Part shown: in pieces, positions 1 through 5,728 of the stretch
How positions within the stretch are numbered: the first letter of the stretch is position 1
Layout of the letters: each line of letters starts with the position of its first letter
Assembly (NCBI GenBank): GCA_030450655.1
Contig: JAKDIE010000076.1
Span: 1 to 6,795 of the forward strand
DNA: 6,795 nucleotides
Source: Ruaniaceae bacterium
GTDB lineage: Bacteria; Actinomycetota; Actinomycetes; Actinomycetales; Actinomycetaceae
Direction: 5' to 3'
Position numbers and translations under genes: made by a program
The notes under the pieces: model-generated
Told to the model about the DNA's origin: nothing
Seen by the model: the letters and a program-made list of their open reading frames with translations, nothing else
Databases searched by the model: none

Positions 1-813
1 GCCGAATCCGGCATCGTCGGCACGGCGATCGGCCTCGCCATGGGCGGCTACCGGCCCGTGGTCGAGATCCAGTTCGACGGCTTCGTGTTCCCGTCCTTCA
101 ACCAGATCACCACGCAACTGGCGAAGCTCCGCTACCGCTCGCAGGGCGATCTGCAGGTGCCCGTGGTCATCCGCATCCCTTACGGCGGCGGGATCGGCGC
201 GATCGAGCACCACTCCGAATCGCCCGAGGCGTACTTCGCCCACACCGCCGGACTGCGCGTGATCGCCCCGGCCTCTCCCGCGGACGCCTACACCATGATC
301 CAGCAGGCCATCGCCTGCCCCGATCCGGTGATCTTCATGGAGCCGAAGGCGCGTTACTGGTCGAAGGGCCCGCTGCCCACCGCCCCCGTGAATCTAGAGG
401 ACGTGGAGGAGATCCAGCGCGCCCGCATCGCCCGCGCCGGCTCGGACATCACGCTCGCCGGGTACGGCCCCACGGTAGCCAGCCTGCTCGCCGCCGCTGC
501 GGCCGCCGCCGAGGACGGCGTGCGCGCCGAGGTGATCGATCTCCGCTCGGTGTCCCCGCTCGATATCGACACAGTCGCCGAGTCCGTGCGCCGCACGGGC
601 CGCCTGGTGATCGCCCACGAGGCCCCCACTGCGTACGGCGCGGGTGCCGAACTCGCCGCCCGCATCTCCGAGGAGTGCTTCTACTCCCTCGAGGTGCCCG
701 TGCGCAGGGTGGGCGGATTCCACACCCCGTACCCCGCCAACGCGCACGAACACGAGTACCTGCCCGGCGTCGATCGCATCATCGACGCAATCGCGCTCGC
801 CATCGAGGAGTGA
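1..813 (+). CDS. bkdB: Branched-chain 2-oxoacid dehydrogenase E1 component, beta subunit (5'-truncated by window edge)
   Basis: This is the beta subunit of the thiamine-diphosphate E1 enzyme, which decarboxylates branched-chain 2-oxoacids and passes the acyl group to the lipoyl arm of E2. The frame is open from base 1, so the ATG at 40 is internal. 270 residues are visible, against roughly 325-340 for the family, so about 55-70 N-terminal residues lie outside. The first visible residues (AESGIVGTAIGLA) are the conserved block whose Glu is thought to contact the TPP aminopyrimidine. The HHSESPEAYFAH and IFMEPKARYW blocks, encoded at about 211-243 and 331-360, resemble BCKDH E1 beta more than pyruvate dehydrogenase E1 beta. 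The C-terminal transketolase-like domain (LAGYGPTV onward, then IDLRSVSPLD) is intact. Translation is probably coupled to the E2 gene 2 nt downstream. The symbol follows actinobacterial bkdABC naming. Pyruvate as a substrate cannot be excluded. Confidence 0.9.
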   Translation, partial: AESGIVGTAIGLAMGGYRPVVEIQFDGFVFPSFNQITTQLAKLRYRSQGDLQVPVVIRIPYGGGIGAIEHHSESPEAYFAHTAGLRVIAPASPADAYTMIQQAIACPDPVIFMEPKARYWSKGPLPTAPVNLEDVEEIQRARIARAGSDITLAGYGPTVASLLAAAAAAAEDGVRAEVIDLRSVSPLDIDTVAESVRRTGRLVIAHEAPTAYGAGAELAARISEECFYSLEVPVRRVGGFHTPYPANAHEHEYLPGVDRIIDAIALAIEE

Positions 814-815
814 CA

Positions 816-2150
816 ATGCGCCACGTTTTCAACCTCCCGGACCCGGGCGAAGGCCTCACGGACGCCGATATCGTCCAGTGGCTTGTGGAACCCGGCGACG
901 ACGTCAAGGTCAACCAGACCATCGTCGAGATCGAGACGGCCAAGTCCCTCGTGGAGCTCCCGAGCCCCTGGGACGGCACGGTCCTCGAGATCCTCGCACC
1001 CGTGGGCGCGAACGTTGCCGTGGGTGCCCCGATTCTCGCGATGGAGGTGGCCGGTCAGGAGCCTGAGCCCGACGGCGACGAGCCCGTCGAGGAGGAAACC
1101 TCCGGTGCCGTGCTGGTGGGCTATGGCGTCACCGATCGCGGGCCCTCCCGCCGCCGCGTGCGGCCACTGCGCGCGGCCGAGGCCGTCTCTGAGCCGGCCC
1201 CAGTGCCAGCCCCCGCTCCCACACCGAGCCGAGTCAGCGCCGTCGGGCAGGACATTCTCGCCAAACCGCCGGTGCGGAAGCTCGCGCGCGATCTGGGCAT
1301 CGACCTGACTGCCGTTCGTGGCACGGGGCCGGGTGGGATCATCACGCGCGATGACGTGGTGAAGTACATGGACAACGCCGCGAACCCCACGCAGATTGTG
1401 GACGAGCACGGCGATCCGTGGCTGGTGGGCGGGCGGGTCTCGCCCGATGGCCGCCAGACTCACGTTCCCGTGAAGTCCGTGCGCCGCCGCACCGCCGAGG
1501 CGATGGTGGCGAGCGCGTTTTCCGCGCCGCACGTCTCGGTGTTCCACACGCTCGATGTGACCCGCTCGATGGAGTTGCTGGCGAAGATGAAGGAGGATCG
1601 CGAGTTCCGCGGCATCCGCCTCACCCCGCTGCTCCTTGCGATGAAGGCGCTGCTCATGGCGGTGGCGCGGCATCCCGAGGTGAATGCCTCGTGGGATGCC
1701 GAGAACGAGGAGATCGTCTACAAGCATTACGTGAAGCTGGGGATCGCGGCGCCCACGCCGCGCGGCCTCGTGGTGCCGAACATCAAGGATGCGCATCGTC
1801 TGAGCCTGAAGGATCTCGCGTACGAGCTTGGCGAGCTGACCGAGCGGGCGCGGGCGGGGAAGACCCAGCCCGGCGAGATGTCGAACGGCACGATCACGAT
1901 CACCAACGTGGGCGTGTTCGGCATCGATACTGGCACGCCGATCCTGAACCGCGGCGAGGCCTCGATCCTCGCGTTTGGGGCGATCCGGCAGATGCCGTGG
2001 GTGGTGGACGGCGCGATCGTGCCGCGCTACGTGACGCAGTTGGCGTTGAGCTTCGATCACCGTCTGGTGGACGGCGAGCTCGGCTCGCGCGTGCTGGCGG
2101 ACGTGGCCCGCATTCTGGAGGACCCGGGCCAGGCCCTCATCTGGGGGTGA
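816..2150 (+). CDS. bkdC: Dihydrolipoamide acyltransferase (E2) of the branched-chain-type 2-oxoacid dehydrogenase complex
   Basis: This is the 444-residue E2 core of the complex, which transfers the acyl group from lipoate to CoA. The N-terminal lipoyl domain spans about residues 2-76, with the lipoylation lysine K43 in the ETAKS motif. A Pro/Ala-rich hinge (about 127-138) leads to the E1/E3 peripheral-subunit-binding domain (about 148-185, with VRKLARDLGID and GTGPGGIITRDDV). The catalytic acyltransferase domain runs from about 217 to the end and carries the SFDHRLVDG motif, with active-site H415 and D419. There is a single lipoyl domain. I chose ATG 816 because GAGGAG at 805-810 stands 5 nt upstream. 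GTG 810 is in frame and forms a GTGA overlap with the E1 beta stop, but it has no properly spaced ribosome site. No E3 gene follows; the next genes are on the other strand. Domain order and motifs are seen; the branched-chain substrate is inferred mainly from the E1 beta neighbour. Confidence 0.92.
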   Translation: MRHVFNLPDPGEGLTDADIVQWLVEPGDDVKVNQTIVEIETAKSLVELPSPWDGTVLEILAPVGANVAVGAPILAMEVAGQEPEPDGDEPVEEETSGAVLVGYGVTDRGPSRRRVRPLRAAEAVSEPAPVPAPAPTPSRVSAVGQDILAKPPVRKLARDLGIDLTAVRGTGPGGIITRDDVVKYMDNAANPTQIVDEHGDPWLVGGRVSPDGRQTHVPVKSVRRRTAEAMVASAFSAPHVSVFHTLDVTRSMELLAKMKEDREFRGIRLTPLLLAMKALLMAVARHPEVNASWDAENEEIVYKHYVKLGIAAPTPRGLVVPNIKDAHRLSLKDLAYELGELTERARAGKTQPGEMSNGTITITNVGVFGIDTGTPILNRGEASILAFGAIRQMPWVVDGAIVPRYVTQLALSFDHRLVDGELGSRVLADVARILEDPGQALIWG

Positions 2151-2154
2151 GTGG

Positions 2155-2190
2155 GCGCGGCCAAACGAAGCTGAGCCCTATGGCCGGCGC
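2155..2190. terminator. Possible bidirectional stem-loop between convergent genes
   Basis: GGCCA (2159-2163) pairs with TGGCC (2181-2185). C2158-G2186 and, past a one-base bulge at 2187, GCG/CGC extend this to about 9 bp around a 17-nt loop. It fills nearly all of the 42-nt gap between the convergent E2 and SDR stop codons, a natural place for a terminator. There is no T-tract on either side, so intrinsic termination is uncertain. Confidence 0.3.
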
Positions 2191-2192
2191 AC

Positions 2193-2945
2193 TTACTGCC
2201 CGACGGCGGCCAGATCGTCCCGCACCCGCTCCGGCTCTTCGGTGAGGGGCATGTTGTCCTTGTCCAGCGCGCCGTCGATGGTCGTATCGGCAACGAGCGC
2301 GCCGAACACGGGCGCCAAATCATCCTGAGCCGGTCCACTCTCGGCCACGAGTTCGAGAGTCTTGTGATCGGCCTCAGCGGTGGTGAGTGCCTCCACGAGG
2401 ACGCGGGCGATCTGATCGCGGGCAATCACGCCGTCGGCAGGCGAGGCCGTGCTACGCAGGTCGCCTTGCAGCATGACGATGCGGCGCTCGTCCGGTTCGT
2501 TGTAATCGAACCAGCCGGGCCGAGCCACCGTGTACGCGTTTCCGGAGGCGCGCACGAGGCGTTCGGCACGCCGCTTCCAATCGTGGCCATCATTCGCACG
2601 GTCCGTGGTCCCGATCGCCGTCATCAACGAGATCCGCACTGGCCGCCCGCCCAGCGCAGTCAGCACGTTGCGCACGGCGCCGTAGTCAACGCTCTCCGCG
2701 GCGCCCGACCCCCAGTGGGAACCGTGCGTGAAGACCACGGCGTCGATTCCGTCCACTGCCGCACCAAGGGTCTCGGCAACAGTCAGATCGCCGACGACTC
2801 CCGGGGCACCGGGGGTAAGAGCCGGCGGGCTCGGGCTGGTGCGCACGTGGGAACGACCGGGGGGCCCTCGCGCCAGCGCCTCGCGCACCACGTGCACGCC
2901 GATGCTGCCTGTTGCGCCAACAACAAGGACGGTGAGCGAACTCAT
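2193..2945 (-). CDS. Atypical SDR-family NAD(P)-binding oxidoreductase
   Basis: The 250-residue protein has a Rossmann fold of the NAD(P)H-binding, NmrA/YwnB-like atypical SDR type. The nucleotide-binding GATGSIG motif is at residues 10-16, and R35 (HVRTS) sits where this group usually contacts the NADP 2'-phosphate. VVGDL (50-54) and AVVFTHGS (69-76) are the expected next strands. The block DWKRRAERLVRAS (122-134), then ARPGWFDYN (141-149) and DGVIARDQIA (171-180), is characteristic. Lysine lies in the WKRR segment rather than in a classical YxxxK, so catalysis may differ from classical SDRs, or the protein may act as a redox sensor or reductase of unknown substrate. Length looks complete, ending in an acidic tail (EEPERVRDDL). 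It is the second gene of an operon, 5 nt after the AKR stop, with its ribosome site inside the AKR gene. Residues 28-32 (PPGRS) are unusual for strand beta-2, but the spacing is kept, so I see no frameshift. Confidence 0.82.
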   Translation of the reverse strand: MSSLTVLVVGATGSIGVHVVREALARGPPGRSHVRTSPSPPALTPGAPGVVGDLTVAETLGAAVDGIDAVVFTHGSHWGSGAAESVDYGAVRNVLTALGGRPVRISLMTAIGTTDRANDGHDWKRRAERLVRASGNAYTVARPGWFDYNEPDERRIVMLQGDLRSTASPADGVIARDQIARVLVEALTTAEADHKTLELVAESGPAQDDLAPVFGALVADTTIDGALDKDNMPLTEEPERVRDDLAAVGQ

Positions 2946-2950
2946 TGCGC

Positions 2951-3832
2951 TCAGTCCTCCGGGATCTCGCGACCGAAGGTCTCCAGCGTGATCACCTCGG
3001 GTTCGGGACCGCCGCGCACGCCCGTATCGAGGGCGTCGATGCGGGCGATCTCATCCGAGCTGAGCTCGAAGTCGAAGACGTCGAAGTTCTCGGCGATGCG
3101 CGCAGGCTTGACGGACTTCGGGATGGCCTGGACGCCGCTCTGAATGTGCCAGCGGAGCATGACCTGCGCCGCGGACTTGCCGTGCGCCCCTGCGATCTCG
3201 AGGATCACGGGATCGGTGAAGGTGCTCTTGGCGCTATCGGGGCGATACGAGGTGATGCCGCCGATTGGGGACCAGGCCTGGGTGAGGATGCCGTGCTCGG
3301 CGCCGAAGTTGCGCAGTTCGCGCTGCTGGAAGTAGGGGTGCACCTCGATCTGGTTGACGGCGGGCACCACATCTGTCTGCTCTAGTAGCGCCGTGAGGTG
3401 CTCGATCATGAAGTTGCTGACGCCGATGGCGCGCACCTTGCCCTCTGCGAGGAGGGTCTCGAGCGCCTTGTACGCGCCGATGGTCGCATCGAAGGCGCTC
3501 GGCAGGGCTTGGTGCAGGATGAACAGGTCGATCACGTCCACCCCGAGCTTGCGGGAGCTCTTCTCGAATGCGTGGAGGGTCTCCTCGTAGCCGTAGTCCG
3601 AGATCCACACCTTGGACTCGATGAAGACGTCGTCACGGGCGAGCCCGGATTCGCGCAGCGCATCGCCCACTCCGCGCTCGTTCCCGTACGCAGCCGCCGT
3701 GTCGATGAGCCGGTAGCCGGTGGACAGAGCGGCGGCGACCGCCTCGGTGGTCTCGGCGGGCGGGGTCTGAAAGACGCCGAAGCCCAGCGCGGGAATCTCA
3801 ATGCCATTGTTCAAGGTTAGGTTCTGTGTCAT
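2951..3832 (-). CDS. Aldo/keto reductase (AKR5-like, 2,5-diketo-D-gluconate reductase type)
   Basis: This is a complete 293-residue (alpha/beta)8-barrel aldo/keto reductase, a cytosolic NADPH-dependent enzyme that reduces aldehydes and ketones. All four catalytic residues are visible: D44 (RLIDTAAAYGNE), Y49, K74 (IESKVW) and H107 (LFILHQA). Further family signatures are GKVRAIGVSNF (131-141), NQIEVHPYFQQ (160-170), and the coenzyme-binding IPKSVKPARIAEN (237-249). The native substrate cannot be told from sequence. Bacterial relatives act on diketogluconate, methylglyoxal or other small carbonyls. H107 is followed by Q-A, where many homologues have W-P; this may widen the substrate pocket. 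It is the first gene of an operon with the SDR oxidoreductase. Its ATG has almost no space for a ribosome site, but a -10-like TAGCAT ends 6 nt before it, so it is probably translated from a leaderless mRNA. Confidence 0.93.
   Translation of the reverse strand: MTQNLTLNNGIEIPALGFGVFQTPPAETTEAVAAALSTGYRLIDTAAAYGNERGVGDALRESGLARDDVFIESKVWISDYGYEETLHAFEKSSRKLGVDVIDLFILHQALPSAFDATIGAYKALETLLAEGKVRAIGVSNFMIEHLTALLEQTDVVPAVNQIEVHPYFQQRELRNFGAEHGILTQAWSPIGGITSYRPDSAKSTFTDPVILEIAGAHGKSAAQVMLRWHIQSGVQAIPKSVKPARIAENFDVFDFELSSDEIARIDALDTGVRGGPEPEVITLETFGREIPED
2955..2960 (-). promoter_or_regulatory. Ribosome binding site for the SDR gene, inside the end of the AKR gene
   Basis: The minus strand reads GGAGGA here, 9 nt upstream of the ATG at 2945-2943. 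It overlaps the last codons (P-E-D) of the aldo/keto reductase. It supports this start and suggests that the two genes are translationally coupled. Confidence 0.6.
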
Positions 3833-3838
3833 GCCTCA

Positions 3839-3844
3839 ATGCTA
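3839..3844 (-). promoter_or_regulatory. Putative -10 element of a leaderless promoter for the AKR-SDR operon
   Basis: The minus strand reads TAGCAT (fits the actinobacterial TANNNT -10), then exactly 6 nt, then the ATG of the aldo/keto reductase. This spacing puts +1 on the A of ATG, as in a leaderless transcript. No convincing -35 hexamer is seen 17 nt upstream; the nearest TTGACA-like string (CTGACA) is about 28 nt away. Only GAGG sits before the ATG, one base away, which is too close for normal ribosome binding. Confidence 0.4.
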
Positions 3845-3946
3845 GAGCCGCCCGATCGCCGGAGGGAGGAACTGTCAGTACGCGTAACGCCCGCCACTCC
3901 GTGACCGGCGACGGGAAACCACGCTCGGCACCCAGGGAATGCGCAC

Positions 3947-3962
3947 ATACCCCGCGGGGTAT
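3947..3962. promoter_or_regulatory. Perfect 16-bp palindrome, CsoR/CstR-family type operator
   Basis: ATACCCCGCGGGGTAT is its own reverse complement. Operators of the CsoR family (CsoR for Cu(I), CstR for persulfide, RcnR/InrS relatives) have the form AT-A-C-run/G-run-T-AT, and this site matches that form closely. It lies about 60 bp before the SQR start codon and 13-28 bp before the predicted -10, so a bound repressor would cover the -35 region. It is 115 bp from the AKR start and unlikely to control that gene. The downstream SQR makes a persulfide sensor (CstR-like) more likely than a copper sensor. Confidence 0.7.
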
Positions 3963-3974
3963 CGAAAATTCTGC

Positions 3975-3980
3975 TAGCCT
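3975..3980 (+). promoter_or_regulatory. Putative -10 element of the SQR promoter
   Basis: TAGCCT fits TANNNT and would place transcription start near 3987, giving a 5' leader of about 36 nt. At 16-18 bp spacing the -35 region falls inside the palindrome at 3947-3962 and has no TTGACA match, as expected if the operator overlaps the promoter. Confidence 0.4.
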
Positions 3981-3986
3981 GCTCGT

Positions 3987-4007
3987 GAGGCGCGCGTCGA
4001 GGCGCGC
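3987..4007 (+). repeat. Short direct repeat with hairpin potential in the SQR leader
   Basis: GAGGCGCGC occurs at 3987-3995 and again at 3999-4007. GCGCGC at 3990-3995 can pair with GCGCGC at 4002-4007 around a 6-nt loop. The hairpin would end 3 nt before the ribosome site AGAGG (4011-4015). It is short and GC-rich, so chance is a fair explanation. Confidence 0.25.
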
Positions 4008-4022
4008 AAGAGAGGCAGGAAC

Positions 4023-5483
4023 ATGGCTCGCGTGGTCGTCCTTGGCGCAGGGGTTTCGGGGCACACCGCCGCCCTGCACCTGCGCAGGAAGCTGAGCAAG
4101 GAGCACACCGTCACGGTGGTCTCCCCAAATTCGCATTGGAACTGGATCCCCTCGAACATCTGGGTGGGCGTGGGGGACATGACGGAGGACCAGGTGGTCT
4201 TCCCACTCGCCCCCGTGTACGCCAAGAAGGGAGTCGAGTTCATCCAAGCGAAGGCCGTGGCGCTGCGGCCGCACGGGGATGACGCGGACCCAATGGGCGC
4301 CGTCGACATCGTCCACACCTCCGAGGCCCGCGGCGGCGAGGAGCAGCGCATCCGCTACGACTACGTGATCAACGCGACCGGCCCCAAGCTACGGTTCGAG
4401 GCTACGGCGGGGCTCGGCCCCGAGGGCGGCAACTCGCTGTCCGTGTGCACCGCATCCCACGCGGTCGAGGCCGCCGATCACCTTGCGCAGGCGATCGATG
4501 CGATGAAGCGTGGCCACCGGAAGACCCTCGTGGTTGGCATGGGTCACGGCACGTGCACCTGCGAAGGTGCGGCGTTCGAGTACGCGTTCAACGTGGATCA
4601 CGAGCTGCGCGAGGCCGGCGTGCGGGACAAGGCCGAGCTCATCTACCTCACCAACGAGGCTTCGCTGGGCGATTTCGGCGTGGACGGCATGACGTTCGTG
4701 GAGCGCGGGTTCCAGCAGTCCTCGCGCATGTGGACCGAGTCGCTGTTCACCGAGCGCGGCGTGCACTCGATCCTCGGCGCGCACGTCTCGAAGGTGGACC
4801 CCGGCGTGATCCACTACGAGACCCTCGACGGCGAGACCCACACGCAGGACTTCGACTTCGCCATGCTGCTACCCCCGTTCGGGGGAGCCGGGCTCGCCGC
4901 GTACGATCGCGGGGGCGAGGACATCACGGGGCAACTGTTTGCGCCGTCGGGCTTCATGAAGGTCGACGCCGATTACACCCCTAAGGAGTACAACGACTGG
5001 CGCGCTGAGGACTGGCCGGCAACGTACGAGGTGCCGGGGTTCCCGAACGTGTTTGCGGTGGGTATCGCGTTCGCGCCGCCGCATCAGATCTCCAAGCCGC
5101 GGAAGAGCCCGAACGGCACGGTCATCGCGCCGTCGCCGCCGCGCACGGGCATGCCATCCGGAGTCATGGGGAAGACCGTGGCCCTGACGATCGTGGATCG
5201 CATCGAGGGCAAAGACGTTCCCGCCCGCCGCGCCTCGATGGCGTCGCTCGGGGCGGCCTGCGTCGCATCCGCGGGGACCGGCATGACGAAGGGTTCCGCA
5301 GCGATGATGACCATGTTCCCCGTGGTGCCCGATTACCAGGAGTTCCCGCAGACCGGGGGCCGCAACCAGAAGGGGACGCGCGGCGAGATCGGTCTGGCCG
5401 GCCACTGGATGAAGCTGATGCTTCACTACTTGTTCATCTACAAGGCCAAAGCCAAGTTCGGCTGGCCGCTGATCCCGGAGTGA
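4023..5483 (+). CDS. sqr: Sulfide:quinone oxidoreductase-type FAD flavoprotein
   Basis: The 486-residue flavoprotein has the layout of sulfide:quinone oxidoreductase, which oxidises sulfide to sulfane sulfur/persulfide and passes electrons to membrane quinone. The N-terminal FAD motif is GAGVSG (8-13), followed by IPSNIWVGVG (42-51), typical of SQR. Three cysteines fall in the SQR positions: C142 (SVCTASHA), C180 (followed by EGAAFEY, as C160 is by FGPAYEF in the Acidithiobacillus enzyme) and C413 (GAACVASAG, matching C356). C178 is an extra cysteine two residues before C180. PRTGMPSGVMG (373-383) matches the conserved KTG-M block near the flavin. The C-terminus (about 460-486) is aromatic and amphipathic, as expected for monotopic membrane binding; no signal peptide is seen. 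FAVGIAF (344-350) lacks the usual GD aspartate. AGAGG at 4011-4015 sits 7 nt before ATG. The palindrome at 3947-3962 probably controls it. A different FAD-dependent reductase role remains possible. Confidence 0.85.
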   Translation: MARVVVLGAGVSGHTAALHLRRKLSKEHTVTVVSPNSHWNWIPSNIWVGVGDMTEDQVVFPLAPVYAKKGVEFIQAKAVALRPHGDDADPMGAVDIVHTSEARGGEEQRIRYDYVINATGPKLRFEATAGLGPEGGNSLSVCTASHAVEAADHLAQAIDAMKRGHRKTLVVGMGHGTCTCEGAAFEYAFNVDHELREAGVRDKAELIYLTNEASLGDFGVDGMTFVERGFQQSSRMWTESLFTERGVHSILGAHVSKVDPGVIHYETLDGETHTQDFDFAMLLPPFGGAGLAAYDRGGEDITGQLFAPSGFMKVDADYTPKEYNDWRAEDWPATYEVPGFPNVFAVGIAFAPPHQISKPRKSPNGTVIAPSPPRTGMPSGVMGKTVALTIVDRIEGKDVPARRASMASLGAACVASAGTGMTKGSAAMMTMFPVVPDYQEFPQTGGRNQKGTRGEIGLAGHWMKLMLHYLFIYKAKAKFGWPLIPE

Positions 5484-5489
5484 GTGCTC

Positions 5490-5645
5490 ATGTCTGATCC
5501 CGTTATCACCAGTTACCCCGACGCCCCGCTACCCACGAAGAAGACGCTGCGGCGCCGGCAGAACCTGCTCCTTCAGTTTGGACGCTTCGTGGTGGGCAGC
5601 GCCAACATCATGATGATGGTCCTCACCGGCCACAAGGAGAACTGA
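5490..5645 (+). CDS. Small 51-residue basic/hydrophobic protein downstream of SQR, function unknown
   Basis: This short gene runs from ATG 5490 to TGA 5643-5645. It begins 6 nt after the SQR stop, with GGAG at 5477-5480 (inside the SQR end) 9 nt upstream, so coupled translation is likely. In-frame GTG 5484 is possible but too close to the ribosome site. The protein starts MSDPVITSYPDAPLPTKK, has a basic patch KKTLRRRQ (17-24), then a mostly hydrophobic stretch at about 26-45 (LLLQFGRFVVGS, then NIMMMVL) broken by R32 and N39, and ends GHKEN. There is no signal peptide or cysteine. A positive patch followed by an amphipathic or short membrane helix suggests a peripheral membrane protein, perhaps an accessory or anchor for SQR. 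I do not recognise a named family with confidence. Codon use is GC-rich at third positions like its neighbours, which supports real coding. Confidence 0.7.
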   Translation: MSDPVITSYPDAPLPTKKTLRRRQNLLLQFGRFVVGSANIMMMVLTGHKEN

Positions 5646-5680
5646 GGGTTCGCTTGCCGCCTCGCGGTGAGAGCCGCCGC

Positions 5681-5728
5681 AGGAGCTCGCTGAGGAGTCA
5701 GCGCAGGAGTCAGCCGAGGAGCTCGATC
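5681..5728. repeat. 4 x 12-bp imperfect tandem repeat across the peptidase stop codon
   Basis: AGGAG recurs exactly every 12 bases at 5681, 5693, 5705 and 5717. The outer two units continue CTCG, the inner two TCAGC. The array lies between the small SQR-linked gene and the convergent peptidase gene and includes the last codons and stop of the peptidase. Because the period is a multiple of three, the minus-strand TGA at 5712-5710 is repeated in frame at 5700-5698. CGCTGA (5688-5693) and TCAGCG (5698-5703) also form a 6-bp stem with a 4-nt loop. There is no T-tract. Confidence 0.6.

Noticed and set aside
681..2060. Long minus-strand open frame opposite E1 beta/E2 (459 codons)
   Set aside because: It lies antisense to the E2 gene, which has complete domains. 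The translation is His/Arg-rich with no fold motif, typical of antisense frames in high-GC DNA.
1418..2245. Plus-strand open frame overlapping the E2 end
   Set aside because: It is out of frame with E2, rich in Arg/Gly/Ala, and has no recognisable motif.
2820..2880. Possible frameshift in the SDR gene (residues about 26-45, unusual Pro-rich sequence)
   Set aside because: The spacing between GATGSIG, the HVRTS arginine and VVGDL fits the family, so substitutions explain it better than an indel.
2364..3143. Plus-strand open frame across the SDR/AKR junction
   Set aside because: It runs antisense to two well-supported genes and joins parts of both, so it is a compositional shadow.
3833..4022. 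An additional small gene in the divergent intergenic region
   Set aside because: Open frames here are Arg/Ser-rich, have no ribosome site, and overlap the operator/promoter; nothing supports coding.
5657..5667. CCGC-CTC-GCGG mini-hairpin after the small gene as a terminator
   Set aside because: The stem is only 4 bp with a 3-nt loop and no T-tract, which is expected by chance in such GC-rich DNA.
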